A stretch of 64,000 nucleotides of DNA from Streptomyces sclerotialus (GCF_040907265.1 NZ_JBFOHP010000002.1:4836001-4900000); one strand, 5' to 3'; positions 8,421 to 16,152 are shown, counted from the first letter of the stretch. The notes: generated by a model not told the origin, from the sequence alone. Numbers and translations: made by a program.

Positions 8421-9698
8421 ATGGCAGTTCAGCGACGCTACAGGAGCCTGGCGGCGGCGGGTGTCGCGGCGGCCATGACGTTGACCCTGGCGTCCTGCTC
8501 CGGCGGACCCGGCGGCAGCGACGACGTCACCCTGAAGCTGGTCGCCGCCGACTACGGCGGCAGCGAGGCCAACTCCAGCAAGCACTACTGGAACGACGTG
8601 GTGCAGGCCTTCGAGGCGAAGCACCCGCACATCAAGGTGGACGTCGACGTCTACAGCTGGAAGGACGTCGACAAGGAGGTCGAGAAGCGGGTCAAGGCCG
8701 GGAACGCCCCGGACATGGCACAGATCGGCGCCTACGCCGACTACGCCGCCGAGGGCAAGCTCTACAGCGCCGACGACCTGCTCTCCATCAGCACCCAGGC
8801 CGACTTCACGCCCGGCCTCGCCGAGGCGGGGGAGTACCACCGCGTCCAGTACGGCCTGCCCTTCGGGGCCAGCACCCGCCGCCTCTTCTACAACAAGAAG
8901 CTCTTCGCCGAGGCCGGCATCACCAGCCCGCCCAAGACCTGGTCCGACATCAAGCAGGACGCGCAGCTCCTGAAGGACGCGGGCGTGAAGACGCCGTTCG
9001 CGCTGCCGCTCGGCCCCGAGGAGACCCAGGCCGAGACCATGATCTGGATGCTGAGCGGGGGCGGCGGCTACACCGACTCCATCGGCAAGTACACGATCGA
9101 CTCGCGGCAGAACGTCCGCACGTTCAAGTGGATCAAGGACAACCTCGTCGCTCCGGGCCTGACCGGCGGCGACCCCGCGGACCTCAACCGGCAGGCCGGC
9201 TTCGACGCCTTCGCCGACGGCAAGGTGGGCATGCTCAACGGCCACCCCACCCTGATGCAGCAGGCCAAGGCCAAGGGCGTGGACTACGGCACCGTCGCGC
9301 TCCCCGGCATCAACGGCCCCGCCAAGTCCACCATGGGCGTCGCCGACTGGATGATGGGCTTCAAGCAGCACGGGCACCGCGCCGAGATCGGGAAGTTCCT
9401 CGACTTCGTCTACGAGAAGGACAACGTCCTGAAGTTCTCCGGCGACTACGGCCTGCTGCCGGTCACCGTCTCCGCCTCCCAGGACATGCTCGCCGAGGAC
9501 AAGTACAAGAAGCTGCACGGCTTCCTGCAGCAGCTGCCGGACGCGGAGTTCTACCCCGCCGACAAGACCTCCTGGCCGCTCGTCAGCAAGACGATCAAGG
9601 CGAAGATGGGCGGTGCGGTCGGCAGCGACGGCGACCCGCAGCAGGTCCTCACCGACATCGAGAACACCGCCAACGAAGCGGACAGCGCGACACGCTGA
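8421..9698 (+). CDS. ABC-type sugar-binding lipoprotein, no permease adjacent
   Basis: Extracellular solute-binding protein (family 1) that should hand a sugar to an ABC permease. It has a type II signal peptide with lipobox LASC (residues 23-26), then the usual VTLKLVAADYGG start, INPxDLL-like region YSADDLLSI, and the conserved W and Y pairs near VADWMMGFKQ and FYPADKTSW. Length (425 residues) is standard. ATG 8421 follows AAAAGGG. No permease or ATPase gene is adjacent: the next gene downstream is a DUF3263 gene, so it must work with a transporter encoded elsewhere. Position opposite nagKA with dre sites in the shared spacer suggests an amino sugar or chitooligosaccharide ligand, which is inference. 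Confidence 0.87.
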   Translation: MAVQRRYRSLAAAGVAAAMTLTLASCSGGPGGSDDVTLKLVAADYGGSEANSSKHYWNDVVQAFEAKHPHIKVDVDVYSWKDVDKEVEKRVKAGNAPDMAQIGAYADYAAEGKLYSADDLLSISTQADFTPGLAEAGEYHRVQYGLPFGASTRRLFYNKKLFAEAGITSPPKTWSDIKQDAQLLKDAGVKTPFALPLGPEETQAETMIWMLSGGGGYTDSIGKYTIDSRQNVRTFKWIKDNLVAPGLTGGDPADLNRQAGFDAFADGKVGMLNGHPTLMQQAKAKGVDYGTVALPGINGPAKSTMGVADWMMGFKQHGHRAEIGKFLDFVYEKDNVLKFSGDYGLLPVTVSASQDMLAEDKYKKLHGFLQQLPDAEFYPADKTSWPLVSKTIKAKMGGAVGSDGDPQQVLTDIENTANEADSATR

Positions 9699-9709
9699 CG
9701 CCCGCCGGG

Positions 9710-9756
9710 GCGGCCGCCCGCCCGGGTGATCAGCGGCCGCCCGCCCGGGTGATCAG
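9710..9756. repeat. 23-bp tandem duplication
   Basis: The unit starting CGGCCGCCCGCCCGGGTGAT occurs twice head to tail, beginning at 9711 and 9734. It lies between the lipoprotein stop and the DUF3263 gene, each copy ending in TGATCAG. Confidence 0.85.
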
Positions 9757-9790
9757 TAGGGATGTCGTACCGCGGGGCTATCGTGGGCGT

Positions 9791-10036
9791 GTGGTGTCCG
9801 AATCGCCGTCCGAGCGGCTGTCAGCGCGTGACGAGGCCGTGCTCGCCGTGGAGCGCCGCTCCTGGGCCGGGCCCGGCGCCAAGGAGCGCGCCGTACGCGA
9901 GCGGCTCGGCATCTCGCCGACCCGCTACTACCAGCTGCTCAACGCCCTCCTGGACGATCCCCGCGCGCTCGCCCACGACCCTGTGACGGTGAACCGGCTG
10001 CGCCGGGTGCGGGAGGAGCGGCGGGCCCGTCGCTGA
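9791..10036 (+). CDS. DUF3263 small helix-turn-helix protein
   Basis: An 81-residue actinobacterial protein of the DUF3263 family, function not established. Its centre, GAKERAVRERLGISPTRYYQ, reads as a helix-turn-helix, and the C-terminus (LRRVREERRARR) is very basic, so DNA binding is plausible. GTG 9791 and GTG 9794 are both possible starts; neither has a clear Shine-Dalgarno sequence, so the mRNA may have a very short leader. It lies 68 bp before otsB on the same strand and may be co-transcribed with it. Confidence 0.78.
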   Translation: MVSESPSERLSARDEAVLAVERRSWAGPGAKERAVRERLGISPTRYYQLLNALLDDPRALAHDPVTVNRLRRVREERRARR

Positions 10037-10104
10037 GCCGGTGCCGCGCGCGGCCTGCCGGATCTCCCCTCCGCACACCCTGCCTCACCGATAGGCTCGG
10101 CCCC

Positions 10105-10980
10105 ATGGGCAGCCCTGAGAACCTCCTCGCGCAGCCGGTGTCCGAAGCGGGCCGCGCGGGCCTGGCCACCCTCCTCGCCCGGCCCGCCGAAGCCGTCGTC
10201 GCGCTCGACTTCGACGGCACCCTCGCCGACATCGTCCCCGACCCCGAACAGGCCCGCGCGCACCCAGGAGTCGTCCGGGCGCTCGCCCGGCTCGCCCCCC
10301 TGCTGCGCGCCGTCGTCGTGATCACCGGCCGCCCGGCGGAGACGGCCGTACGGCTCGGCGGCTTCGCCGAAGCGGACGGCCTGGACCACCTCGTGGTCCT
10401 CGGGCACTACGGCGCGGAGCGCTGGGAGGCGGCCACCGGCCGCGTCGAGGCGCCCGAGCCGCCGCCCGGCGTCGCCGCCGCGACCGCCGAGCTGCCCGCG
10501 CTGCTGGAGCGCTCCGGCGCCTGGCGCGGCGAGCCGGTCGAGGCCGCCATCGAGACCAAGGGCGGCCGGGCCGTCGCCGTGCACACCCGGCGCACCGCCG
10601 ACCCGCAGGGCACCTTCGAAGGGCTGCGCGCGCCGCTGGCCGAGCTCGCCGAGCGGCACGGCCTGATCGTCGAGCCGGGCCGCTTCGTCCTGGAGCTGCG
10701 CCCGCCCGGCGTCGACAAGGGCGTCGCGCTCACGTCGTACCTCCGCGAGGTCGGTGCCGGCGCGGTCCTCTACGCCGGTGACGACCTCGGGGACCTGGCC
10801 GCGTACGCAGCCGTCGACGCGCTCCGCGCCGAGGGGACGGCCGGGGTGCTGGTGTGCAGCTCGGCGACGGTCGGCGAGGGCGCCGAGGAACTGGCGGACC
10901 GCGCCGACCTGGTCGTACCGGGCCCGGCGGGGGTCGTCGAACTGCTGACGAGCCTGGCAGAGGCGCTGGCGCGCGCCTGA
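10105..10980 (+). CDS. otsB: Trehalose-6-phosphate phosphatase
   Basis: Dephosphorylates trehalose-6-phosphate to trehalose, a stress and spore solute. A HAD-fold enzyme of 291 residues with all four motifs: nucleophile Asp in ALDFDGTLADI, Thr in VVITGRPAET, Lys in PPGVDKGVAL, and the acidic pair in YAGDDLGDLAAY. The cap domain lies at about residues 110-210. It converges with otsA, its pathway partner, 147 bp away on the other strand, so the pair is not one operon. A stem-loop begins at its stop codon. Confidence 0.92.
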   Translation: MGSPENLLAQPVSEAGRAGLATLLARPAEAVVALDFDGTLADIVPDPEQARAHPGVVRALARLAPLLRAVVVITGRPAETAVRLGGFAEADGLDHLVVLGHYGAERWEAATGRVEAPEPPPGVAAATAELPALLERSGAWRGEPVEAAIETKGGRAVAVHTRRTADPQGTFEGLRAPLAELAERHGLIVEPGRFVLELRPPGVDKGVALTSYLREVGAGAVLYAGDDLGDLAAYAAVDALRAEGTAGVLVCSSATVGEGAEELADRADLVVPGPAGVVELLTSLAEALARA

Positions 10981-11009
10981 GGCAACGCCCCGCAGGGGCG
11001 CAGCCTCAG
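10977..11009 (+). terminator. Stem-loop after otsB
   Basis: CTGAGGC and GCCTCAG form an outer stem around an inner GCCCC-GCA-GGGGC stem. The hairpin overlaps the otsB stop codon. No T-run follows, as is common in high-GC actinobacteria. Confidence 0.5.
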
Positions 11010-11127
11010 GCGCGGGGAACCGCGCGAGCGACCGCGACGGCGGGTCAGCCGGCGAAGCACCGCCCGGGGCACCCGGAACCGGGGGCCGGCCACAGACCGT
11101 GGCGCCCGCGCGCCCGGAGAACCGGCC

Positions 11128-12609
11128 TCAGGCCGAGAGCGCGCGGAGCTGGTCCAGGAACCACTGCGTGGGCGGCAGCGCCGTCGCCGCCATGGCCAGC
11201 CGCTTCGAGCGGTCGGCGCGCTCGTCCTGGGGCATCGTCAGGGCTTCGTGCAGCGCCCCGGCCGTGGCCTCGACGTCGTACGGATTGATCACCAGCGCGT
11301 CGTCCGCCAGCTCCGCGCAGGCCCCGGCCTCCCGGGACAGCACCAGCGCGCAGCCCGCCTCCGACACCACCGGCACCTCCTTCGCGACCAGGTTCATGCC
11401 GTCGCGGATGGGGTTGACCAGCGCGACGTCGGCGAGCCGGTAGGCGGCCAGGGAGCGCGCGAAGTCGTCCTTCACGTGCAGCACGACCGGCAGCCAGCCG
11501 TCCGTGCCGAACTCGTCGTTGATCTCCCCGGCCAGCCGCGAGACCTCCTCGGTGTACTCCCGGTACACCGCCAGGTCCTGCCGCGACGGATAGGCGAACG
11601 CTATGTGGACCACCCGGCCGCGCCACTCCGGCCGGTCGGTCAGCAGCCGCCGGTACGCCAGCAGCCCGCGCACGATGTTCTTCGACAGCTCCGTGCGGTC
11701 CACCCGCACGATCGTCTTCCGCGGCGCATCGTCCTCGTCGGTGCCGATCTGCGCGCGCAGGTCCGCCAGCCGGTCGTCGACGTCCGGCTGCCGGGACCGG
11801 TCGCGCAGGAAGTCCGCGTCGGCACCCAGGCCGTGCACGCCGAGCCGGGTGGTCCGGCCCTCGTACGTGACGCGCAGGCCCGCGTCCCCGTCCCGCGCCA
11901 CCTCGGCACCCAGCACCGCCGCGCAGCACTCGGCGAACGCCTCGGCCCAGCGGCGGGTCAGGAACGCCGCCCGGTCGCCGCCCAGGACGCCGCGCAGCAC
12001 CTGCGCCGCGACGTCGTCCGGCAGCAGCCGGAAGTAGTCCGGCGGCGCCCACGGGGTGTGCGAGAAGTGGCCGATGCGCAGGTCCGGGCGGCGCTCGCGG
12101 AGCAGCCCCGGGACCAGCGTGAGGTGGTAGTCCTGCACGAGGACGGCGGCGCCCGGCGCGGCGGACTCGGCGAGCGCGTCGGCGAAGGCGGCGTTGTACG
12201 CCTCGTACGCCGCCCACTGGCCGCGGAAGTCCGCGTCGAACGCCGGCTCCAGCGGCGTCTGGTACAGCAGGTGGTGGACGAACCACAGCACGGAGTTGGC
12301 GATGCCGTTGTACGCGTCGGCGAACACCCCGGGCGGGATGTCCAGCATCCGGACGGACTGCCCGCCGGTGTCGGCGGGGTCCAGCAGCCCGTCACCGGCG
12401 GCGGCCCGCCGGGCCGCCTCCCGGTCGCCGTCGCCGAGGGCGGCACACACCCAGACGGCTCCGGCGTCGGAGCCGATCGCGGACAGGCCGGAGACCAGTC
12501 CGCCGCCGCCGCGCCGGGAGGTGAGCGTGCCGTCCTCGCCCAGGGCGTAGGAGACCGGGCCGCGGTTGGACGCGACGAGAACCTGGGCACCTGAGCTGGA
12601 GGAGACCAT
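11128..12609 (-). CDS. otsA: Alpha,alpha-trehalose-6-phosphate synthase (GT20)
   Basis: Transfers glucose from UDP-glucose (or GDP/ADP-glucose) to glucose-6-phosphate. The 493-residue protein has the GT20 landmarks: N-terminal SNRGPVSY and GGGGLVSGL donor loop, LVQDYHLTLVP, GHFSHTPWAPP, RVDRTELSKNI with the donor-binding Arg, LVNPIRDGMNLVAKE and LSREAGACAEL near the end. ATG 12609 directly precedes VSSSSGAQVLVASNRGPVS. It is downstream of gpgS on the same strand, separated by a strong stem-loop, and converges with otsB. Confidence 0.95.
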   Translation of the reverse strand: MVSSSSGAQVLVASNRGPVSYALGEDGTLTSRRGGGGLVSGLSAIGSDAGAVWVCAALGDGDREAARRAAAGDGLLDPADTGGQSVRMLDIPPGVFADAYNGIANSVLWFVHHLLYQTPLEPAFDADFRGQWAAYEAYNAAFADALAESAAPGAAVLVQDYHLTLVPGLLRERRPDLRIGHFSHTPWAPPDYFRLLPDDVAAQVLRGVLGGDRAAFLTRRWAEAFAECCAAVLGAEVARDGDAGLRVTYEGRTTRLGVHGLGADADFLRDRSRQPDVDDRLADLRAQIGTDEDDAPRKTIVRVDRTELSKNIVRGLLAYRRLLTDRPEWRGRVVHIAFAYPSRQDLAVYREYTEEVSRLAGEINDEFGTDGWLPVVLHVKDDFARSLAAYRLADVALVNPIRDGMNLVAKEVPVVSEAGCALVLSREAGACAELADDALVINPYDVEATAGALHEALTMPQDERADRSKRLAMAATALPPTQWFLDQLRALSA

Positions 12610-12693
12610 GCCGATGACCTAACCCGCCACAGATCCGCTCAAACGTACGGCCCGCAGCGCGTCGCGGGCGCAGCCGCACGTCGGGCGCCGCGC

Positions 12694-12738
12694 GCGGCCC
12701 GTGGCCAGGACCGGAGAGCCGGACCGCTCACGGGCCGC
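12694..12738 (-). terminator. Stem-loop after gpgS
   Basis: Ten-base arms GCGGCCCGTG and CACGGGCCGC enclose a loop that itself holds ACCGG-AGAG-CCGG. It lies just past the gpgS stop, between gpgS and otsA, so the two genes are probably transcribed separately. Confidence 0.6.
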
Positions 12739-12743
12739 GGGCC

Positions 12744-13709
12744 TCAGGCCGCCCGCCGCGCCTCGTACTCCGGTACGCCGCGCATCGGCGGCCGCTCCTC
12801 GGTGTCCACGTCGGTCGTACGCGGGACGAAGCCGCCCGACTCGCCCCGGTCGAACTGGGTGAGCCGGGGCCGTACGAGGTGCCCGCGCGCCAGCCGCAGC
12901 TGGGCGGTGCGGTAGATCGCCGCGGCCATCCTGCCCAAGGCCTGCCCGTCCTGGTGCCGGTGCTTGCGCACCCCCACGTCCACCTGCGCCAGCGCGTCCA
13001 GGCCGACCGTGTGCAGCGCGTCGACCAGCAGTCCCAGCTCGACGCCGTACCCGACGGGGAAGGGCAGCCGCTCCAGCAGCGAGCGGCGCGCCGCGTACTC
13101 GCCGCCCAGCGGCTGGACGAAGCCGGCCAGCTGCGGCCAGTGCAGATTGAGCAGCGGGCGGGCCACCAGCTCGGTGACCCGGCCGCCCTGGCCCGCCCTG
13201 GGACCGCCGGCCTCGCCGCCCAGCGGCCGGTCGTACATGGCCTTCACGAACTGCACGTCCGGGTCGGTCAGCAGCGGCCCGACGATCCCGGACACGAAGT
13301 CCGCGGAGAACTCGCGCAGGTCGGCGTCGACGAAACAGACGATGTCGCCGCTGGTCACCAGCAGCGAGCGCCACAGCACCTCGCCCTTGCCGGGCACCGT
13401 CGCCAGCCGGGGCAGGATCGCGTCGCGGTGCACGACCCGGGCGCCGGCCGCGGCCGCGACCTCGGAGGTGCGGTCGGTGGAGCCGGAGTCCACCACGACC
13501 AGCTCATCGACCAGCGGCACCGCGTCGGACATCAGGTCACGGCGGATGATCTCCACGATCGTGCCGACCGTGGCTTCCTCGTCGAGCGCGGGCAGCACGA
13601 CGCTGACCGTCCGCCCCGTACGGCTCTTCGCGGCCAACAGCTGGTCGAGCGGTCGGTCGGCGGCGGACCAGGAGCGTCCGGCCAGCCAGCGCTCCACCTC
13701 TTCCAGCAC
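12744..13709 (-). CDS. gpgS: Glucosyl-3-phosphoglycerate synthase (GT81)
   Basis: Transfers glucose from an NDP-glucose to 3-phosphoglycerate, the first step toward glucosylglycerate, which is used as a compatible solute or as primer for methylglucose polysaccharides. The 321-residue GT-A protein has VVLPALDEEATVG, the VDELVVVDSGSTDRT nucleotide site, PGKGEVLWRSL, the metal motif FVDADLREF, and the acceptor loop VGYGVELGLLVD. GTG 13709 has AAGGAG 8 nt upstream. No gpgP phosphatase is adjacent. Placement beside otsA/otsB groups the two glucose-based solutes. Confidence 0.9.
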   Translation of the reverse strand: MLEEVERWLAGRSWSAADRPLDQLLAAKSRTGRTVSVVLPALDEEATVGTIVEIIRRDLMSDAVPLVDELVVVDSGSTDRTSEVAAAAGARVVHRDAILPRLATVPGKGEVLWRSLLVTSGDIVCFVDADLREFSADFVSGIVGPLLTDPDVQFVKAMYDRPLGGEAGGPRAGQGGRVTELVARPLLNLHWPQLAGFVQPLGGEYAARRSLLERLPFPVGYGVELGLLVDALHTVGLDALAQVDVGVRKHRHQDGQALGRMAAAIYRTAQLRLARGHLVRPRLTQFDRGESGGFVPRTTDVDTEERPPMRGVPEYEARRAA

Positions 13710-13725
13710 GTATCCGTCTCCTTTT

Positions 13726-13766
13726 GCTACGCGTCTGAGCCATCCGGCTACGCGATGTGAGCCATC
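13726..13766. repeat. Direct repeats in the gpgS leader
   Basis: GCTACGCG followed by GAGCCATC occurs twice (13726-13744 and 13747-13766), with a period of 21-22 bp, immediately upstream of the gpgS ribosome-binding site. Two helical turns of spacing is typical of cooperative regulator binding; no known motif fits. Confidence 0.5.
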
Positions 13767-13890
13767 TCGCGGTTCGGACGGCTATCTCAACCGTCCACCC
13801 CTTCGGTTACAGTCTTGAACAACGCGGATGACCACCGCATGCCGGGGTCACCGCTGAACAAATGCCTGCCTTTCGCACGCAGGCCATACC

Positions 13891-14047
13891 GCTCATCCAG
13901 AGGGGCAGAGGGATACGGCCCGTTGAAGCCCCGGCAACCCTCCAGCCGGTCTTGCCGCCAGGACGCTGATGTCCGCCGCGCGAGGCTCCCGGCTAGGGAA
14001 GGTGCCAAATCCGTCTCACGGCGAGATGCGTCGTGAGGAAGATGAGG
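13891..14047 (+). promoter_or_regulatory. SAM-I (S-box) riboswitch controlling the threonine-synthase-like gene
   Basis: The S-box core is plain: GAAGCCCCGGCAACC (13925-13939) and GGTGCCAAATCC (14001-14012). P1 is closed by CTCATC (13892-13897) with GATGAG (14041-14046). P4 is CTCACG (14015-14020) with CGTGAG (14032-14037), completing the four-way junction. P3 is long and GC-rich. The 3' strand of P1 runs into the GAGGAG sequence (14044-14049) that serves as ribosome-binding site, so SAM binding should block translation directly. I see no separate terminator hairpin. Confidence 0.92.
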
Positions 14048-14065
14048 AGAAAGGGCCTCGCCTCC

Positions 14066-15349
14066 ATGGCTGTGCAAGCTGCTGAGAACACCGCTACCTC
14101 CGTCTCCCTCGGTCCCGCCGCGGCGCTGTCCTGCCGCGAGTGCGGCACCCGCTTCCCGCTCGGCCCGATCTTCGCGTGCCAGGAATGTTTCGGGCCGCTC
14201 GAAGTGGCCTACGACCTGCCGAGCGGCGACCCCGAGGGCCTCCGGAAGCAGATCGAGGCCGGTCCGGACAACATCTGGCGGTACGCGCCGCTGCTGCCCG
14301 TCCCCGCGGACGTGGCCGACAAGCCCAACCTGAACCCCGGCTTCACCAAGCTGGTCAAGGCCGACCGCCTCGCCGCCGAGCTCGGCGTCACCGGCGGCCT
14401 GTACGTGAAGGACGACTCCGGCAACCCGACGCACTCCTTCAAGGACCGCGTCGTGGCCATCGCCGTCGAGGCGGCCCGCGCCTTCGGCTTCACCACCCTC
14501 TCCTGCTCCTCCACCGGCAACCTCGCCGGCGCCGTCGGCGCCGCAGCGCGCCGGGCCGGCTTCCGCTCCTGCGTGTTCATCCCGCACGACCTGGAGGCGG
14601 GCAAGGTCGTCATGGCCGCGGTGTACGGCGGCGACCTGGTCGGCATCGAGGGCAACTACGACGACGTCAACCGCTTCTGCTCCGAGCTCATCGGCGACCC
14701 GCTGGGCGAGGGCTGGGGCTTCGTGAACGTCAACCTCCGCCCGTACTACGGCGAGGGTTCCAAGACGCTCGCGTACGAGATCTGCGAGCAGCTGGGCTGG
14801 GAGCTGCCGGACCAGCTCGTCATCCCGATCGCTTCGGGCTCGCAGCTCACCAAGATCGACAAGGGGCTCAAGGAGCTGATCAAGCTCGGCCTGGTCGAGG
14901 ACAAGCCGTACAAGATCTTCGGCGCCCAGGCCGAGGGCTGCTCGCCGGTGTCCACCGCCTTCAAGGCCGGCCACGACGTGGTCCGCCCGCAGAAGCCGAA
15001 CACCATCGCCAAGTCGCTGGCCATCGGCAACCCGGCGGACGGCCCGTACGTGCTCGACATCGCCCGCCGCACCGGCGGCGCGGTCGAGGACGTCGACGAC
15101 GAGCAGGTCGTGGACGCGATCAAGCTGCTGGCCCGCACCGAGGGCATCTTCGCGGAGACCGCGGGCGGCGTGACCGTCGGCGTCACCAAGAAGCTGATCG
15201 AGAACGGGCAGATCGACCCGGCGAAGTCGCTGGTCGTCCTGAACACCGGCGACGGCCTGAAGACGCTGGACGCAGTGGCGCCGACGACCGGCCCGACCGC
15301 GACCATCCGCCCGAGCCTGGACTCCTTCCGCGAGGCCGGCCTCGGCTGA
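14066..15349 (+). CDS. thrC: Threonine-synthase-family PLP enzyme under SAM riboswitch; possible O-phosphohomoserine-dependent homocysteine synthase
   Basis: Fold-type II PLP enzyme of 427 residues. By family it converts O-phosphohomoserine to threonine. An N-terminal zinc-ribbon-like Cys set (C23, C26, C38, C41 in CRECGTRFPL and ACQECF) precedes the PLP domain. The Schiff-base Lys is K126 in NPTHSFKDR, and the PLP-phosphate loop is SSTGNLAGA. ATG 14066 (MAVQAAEN) is the only sensible start: GTG 14033 and ATG 14042 lie inside P4 and P1 of the riboswitch. The spacing from GAGGAG is long (16 nt). A SAM switch upstream and a ThiS-like sulfur-carrier gene 68 bp downstream point to homocysteine/methionine synthesis rather than threonine. 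That is inference; plain threonine synthase remains possible. Confidence 0.88.
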   Translation: MAVQAAENTATSVSLGPAAALSCRECGTRFPLGPIFACQECFGPLEVAYDLPSGDPEGLRKQIEAGPDNIWRYAPLLPVPADVADKPNLNPGFTKLVKADRLAAELGVTGGLYVKDDSGNPTHSFKDRVVAIAVEAARAFGFTTLSCSSTGNLAGAVGAAARRAGFRSCVFIPHDLEAGKVVMAAVYGGDLVGIEGNYDDVNRFCSELIGDPLGEGWGFVNVNLRPYYGEGSKTLAYEICEQLGWELPDQLVIPIASGSQLTKIDKGLKELIKLGLVEDKPYKIFGAQAEGCSPVSTAFKAGHDVVRPQKPNTIAKSLAIGNPADGPYVLDIARRTGGAVEDVDDEQVVDAIKLLARTEGIFAETAGGVTVGVTKKLIENGQIDPAKSLVVLNTGDGLKTLDAVAPTTGPTATIRPSLDSFREAGLG

Positions 15350-15417
15350 GCCCCGGCCCCCGGCCGGAACGCTGCCCCGCACTCGTTGCCACTGAACCCG
15401 GAAGGCAGAGAAACACC

Positions 15418-15696
15418 ATGAGCGTGAACGTCCGCATCCCCACCATCCTGCGCACCTACACCGGCGGCCGGGCCGAGGTGCCCGCCGAGGGCGCGAAGCT
15501 CTCCGAGGTCATCGCCGACCTGGAGAAGAACCACACCGGCATCGCGGCCCGCGTCCTGGACGACCAGGGCAAGCTGCGCCGCTTCGTGAACGTCTACGTC
15601 AACGACGACGACGTGCGTTTCGAGGGCGGTCTGGAGGCGGCGACGCCCGACGGCGCCAGCGTCTCGATCATCCCCGCGGTGGCGGGCGGCTGCTGA
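15418..15696 (+). CDS. ThiS/MoaD-family sulfur-carrier protein ending in Gly-Gly-Cys
   Basis: A 92-residue ubiquitin-fold protein of the MoaD/ThiS/CysO group. It starts MSVNVRIPTILRTYTGG, has FVNVYVNDDDVRF and ends VSIIPAVAGGC. Such proteins carry sulfide as a C-terminal Gly-Gly thiocarboxylate after adenylation by an E1-like enzyme (MoeZ/ThiF type). Here a Cys follows the diglycine, so a protease must expose Gly-Gly first, as a metalloprotease does for HcyS-Ala in Wolinella. It is second in the riboswitch-controlled unit and is closed by a perfect 17-bp terminator, so its natural partner is the PLP enzyme upstream. No E1 or JAMM protease gene is in the window. Confidence 0.9.
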   Translation: MSVNVRIPTILRTYTGGRAEVPAEGAKLSEVIADLEKNHTGIAARVLDDQGKLRRFVNVYVNDDDVRFEGGLEAATPDGASVSIIPAVAGGC

Positions 15697-15774
15697 AAAG
15701 CTTCCGTACGCCCCTTTGCGCGCCCTGTGTGCGCCCCTTGTGCACCGTCCGGTGAATGACGGCACGCACTCCCC

Positions 15775-15815
15775 GGAATCGCCCCGTCCGCAGCAGAAGC
15801 GGACGGGGCGATTCC
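15775..15815 (+). terminator. Perfect 17-bp hairpin ending the thrC-like/sulfur-carrier operon
   Basis: The left arm 15775-15791 begins GGAATCGCCCC, the loop is AGCAGAA, and the right arm 15799-15815 is the exact complement. It lies 79 bp after the sulfur-carrier stop. T-rich sequence follows (ATGTCGTTAAAG). Confidence 0.85.
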
Positions 15816-16152
15816 ATGTCGTTAAAGGCGATACAGTTGAGGTGAATCCTCTTCGCGCGCGTGCCTGACGCATATGAGAACGCGACAAGATGTGCCCAAA
15901 GTGTGTGCGCAATTTGTCGCGTTGATGAGCTATGCCCGGCCCGGCTTGCCCAGAATTATCGCGACTTCGGCCGTTATCGGCGAATGGTCGTGGGCAGAAT
16001 TCTCGTCCGATTGACCTGTTGCGCTGGGCATCGGTGCAGATACATTCAGCGGCGGTCGACGCGTTCCGGCGCACACCCTCCTTGGGGGTGAGGTCTGACC
16101 CGGGTCCGCGGAGTGCGGTCCTGCGCAAGGGCCAGCAATAGGGGAGTTAGGA
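15816..16152 (+). other. Long AT-richer leader/promoter region of the cold-shock gene
   Basis: This gene-free stretch is noticeably less GC-rich than its surroundings and probably carries the promoter and long 5' untranslated region usual for cspA-type genes. TTGACC at 16011-16016 is a possible -35 element, but I find no well-spaced -10. The ribosome-binding site GGGGAG stands just before the ATG. Confidence 0.4.

Noticed and set aside
14033..14065. GTG 14033 as start of the threonine-synthase-like protein
   Set aside because: It lies inside riboswitch stem P4 and adds a basic 11-residue lead lacking a ribosome-binding site.
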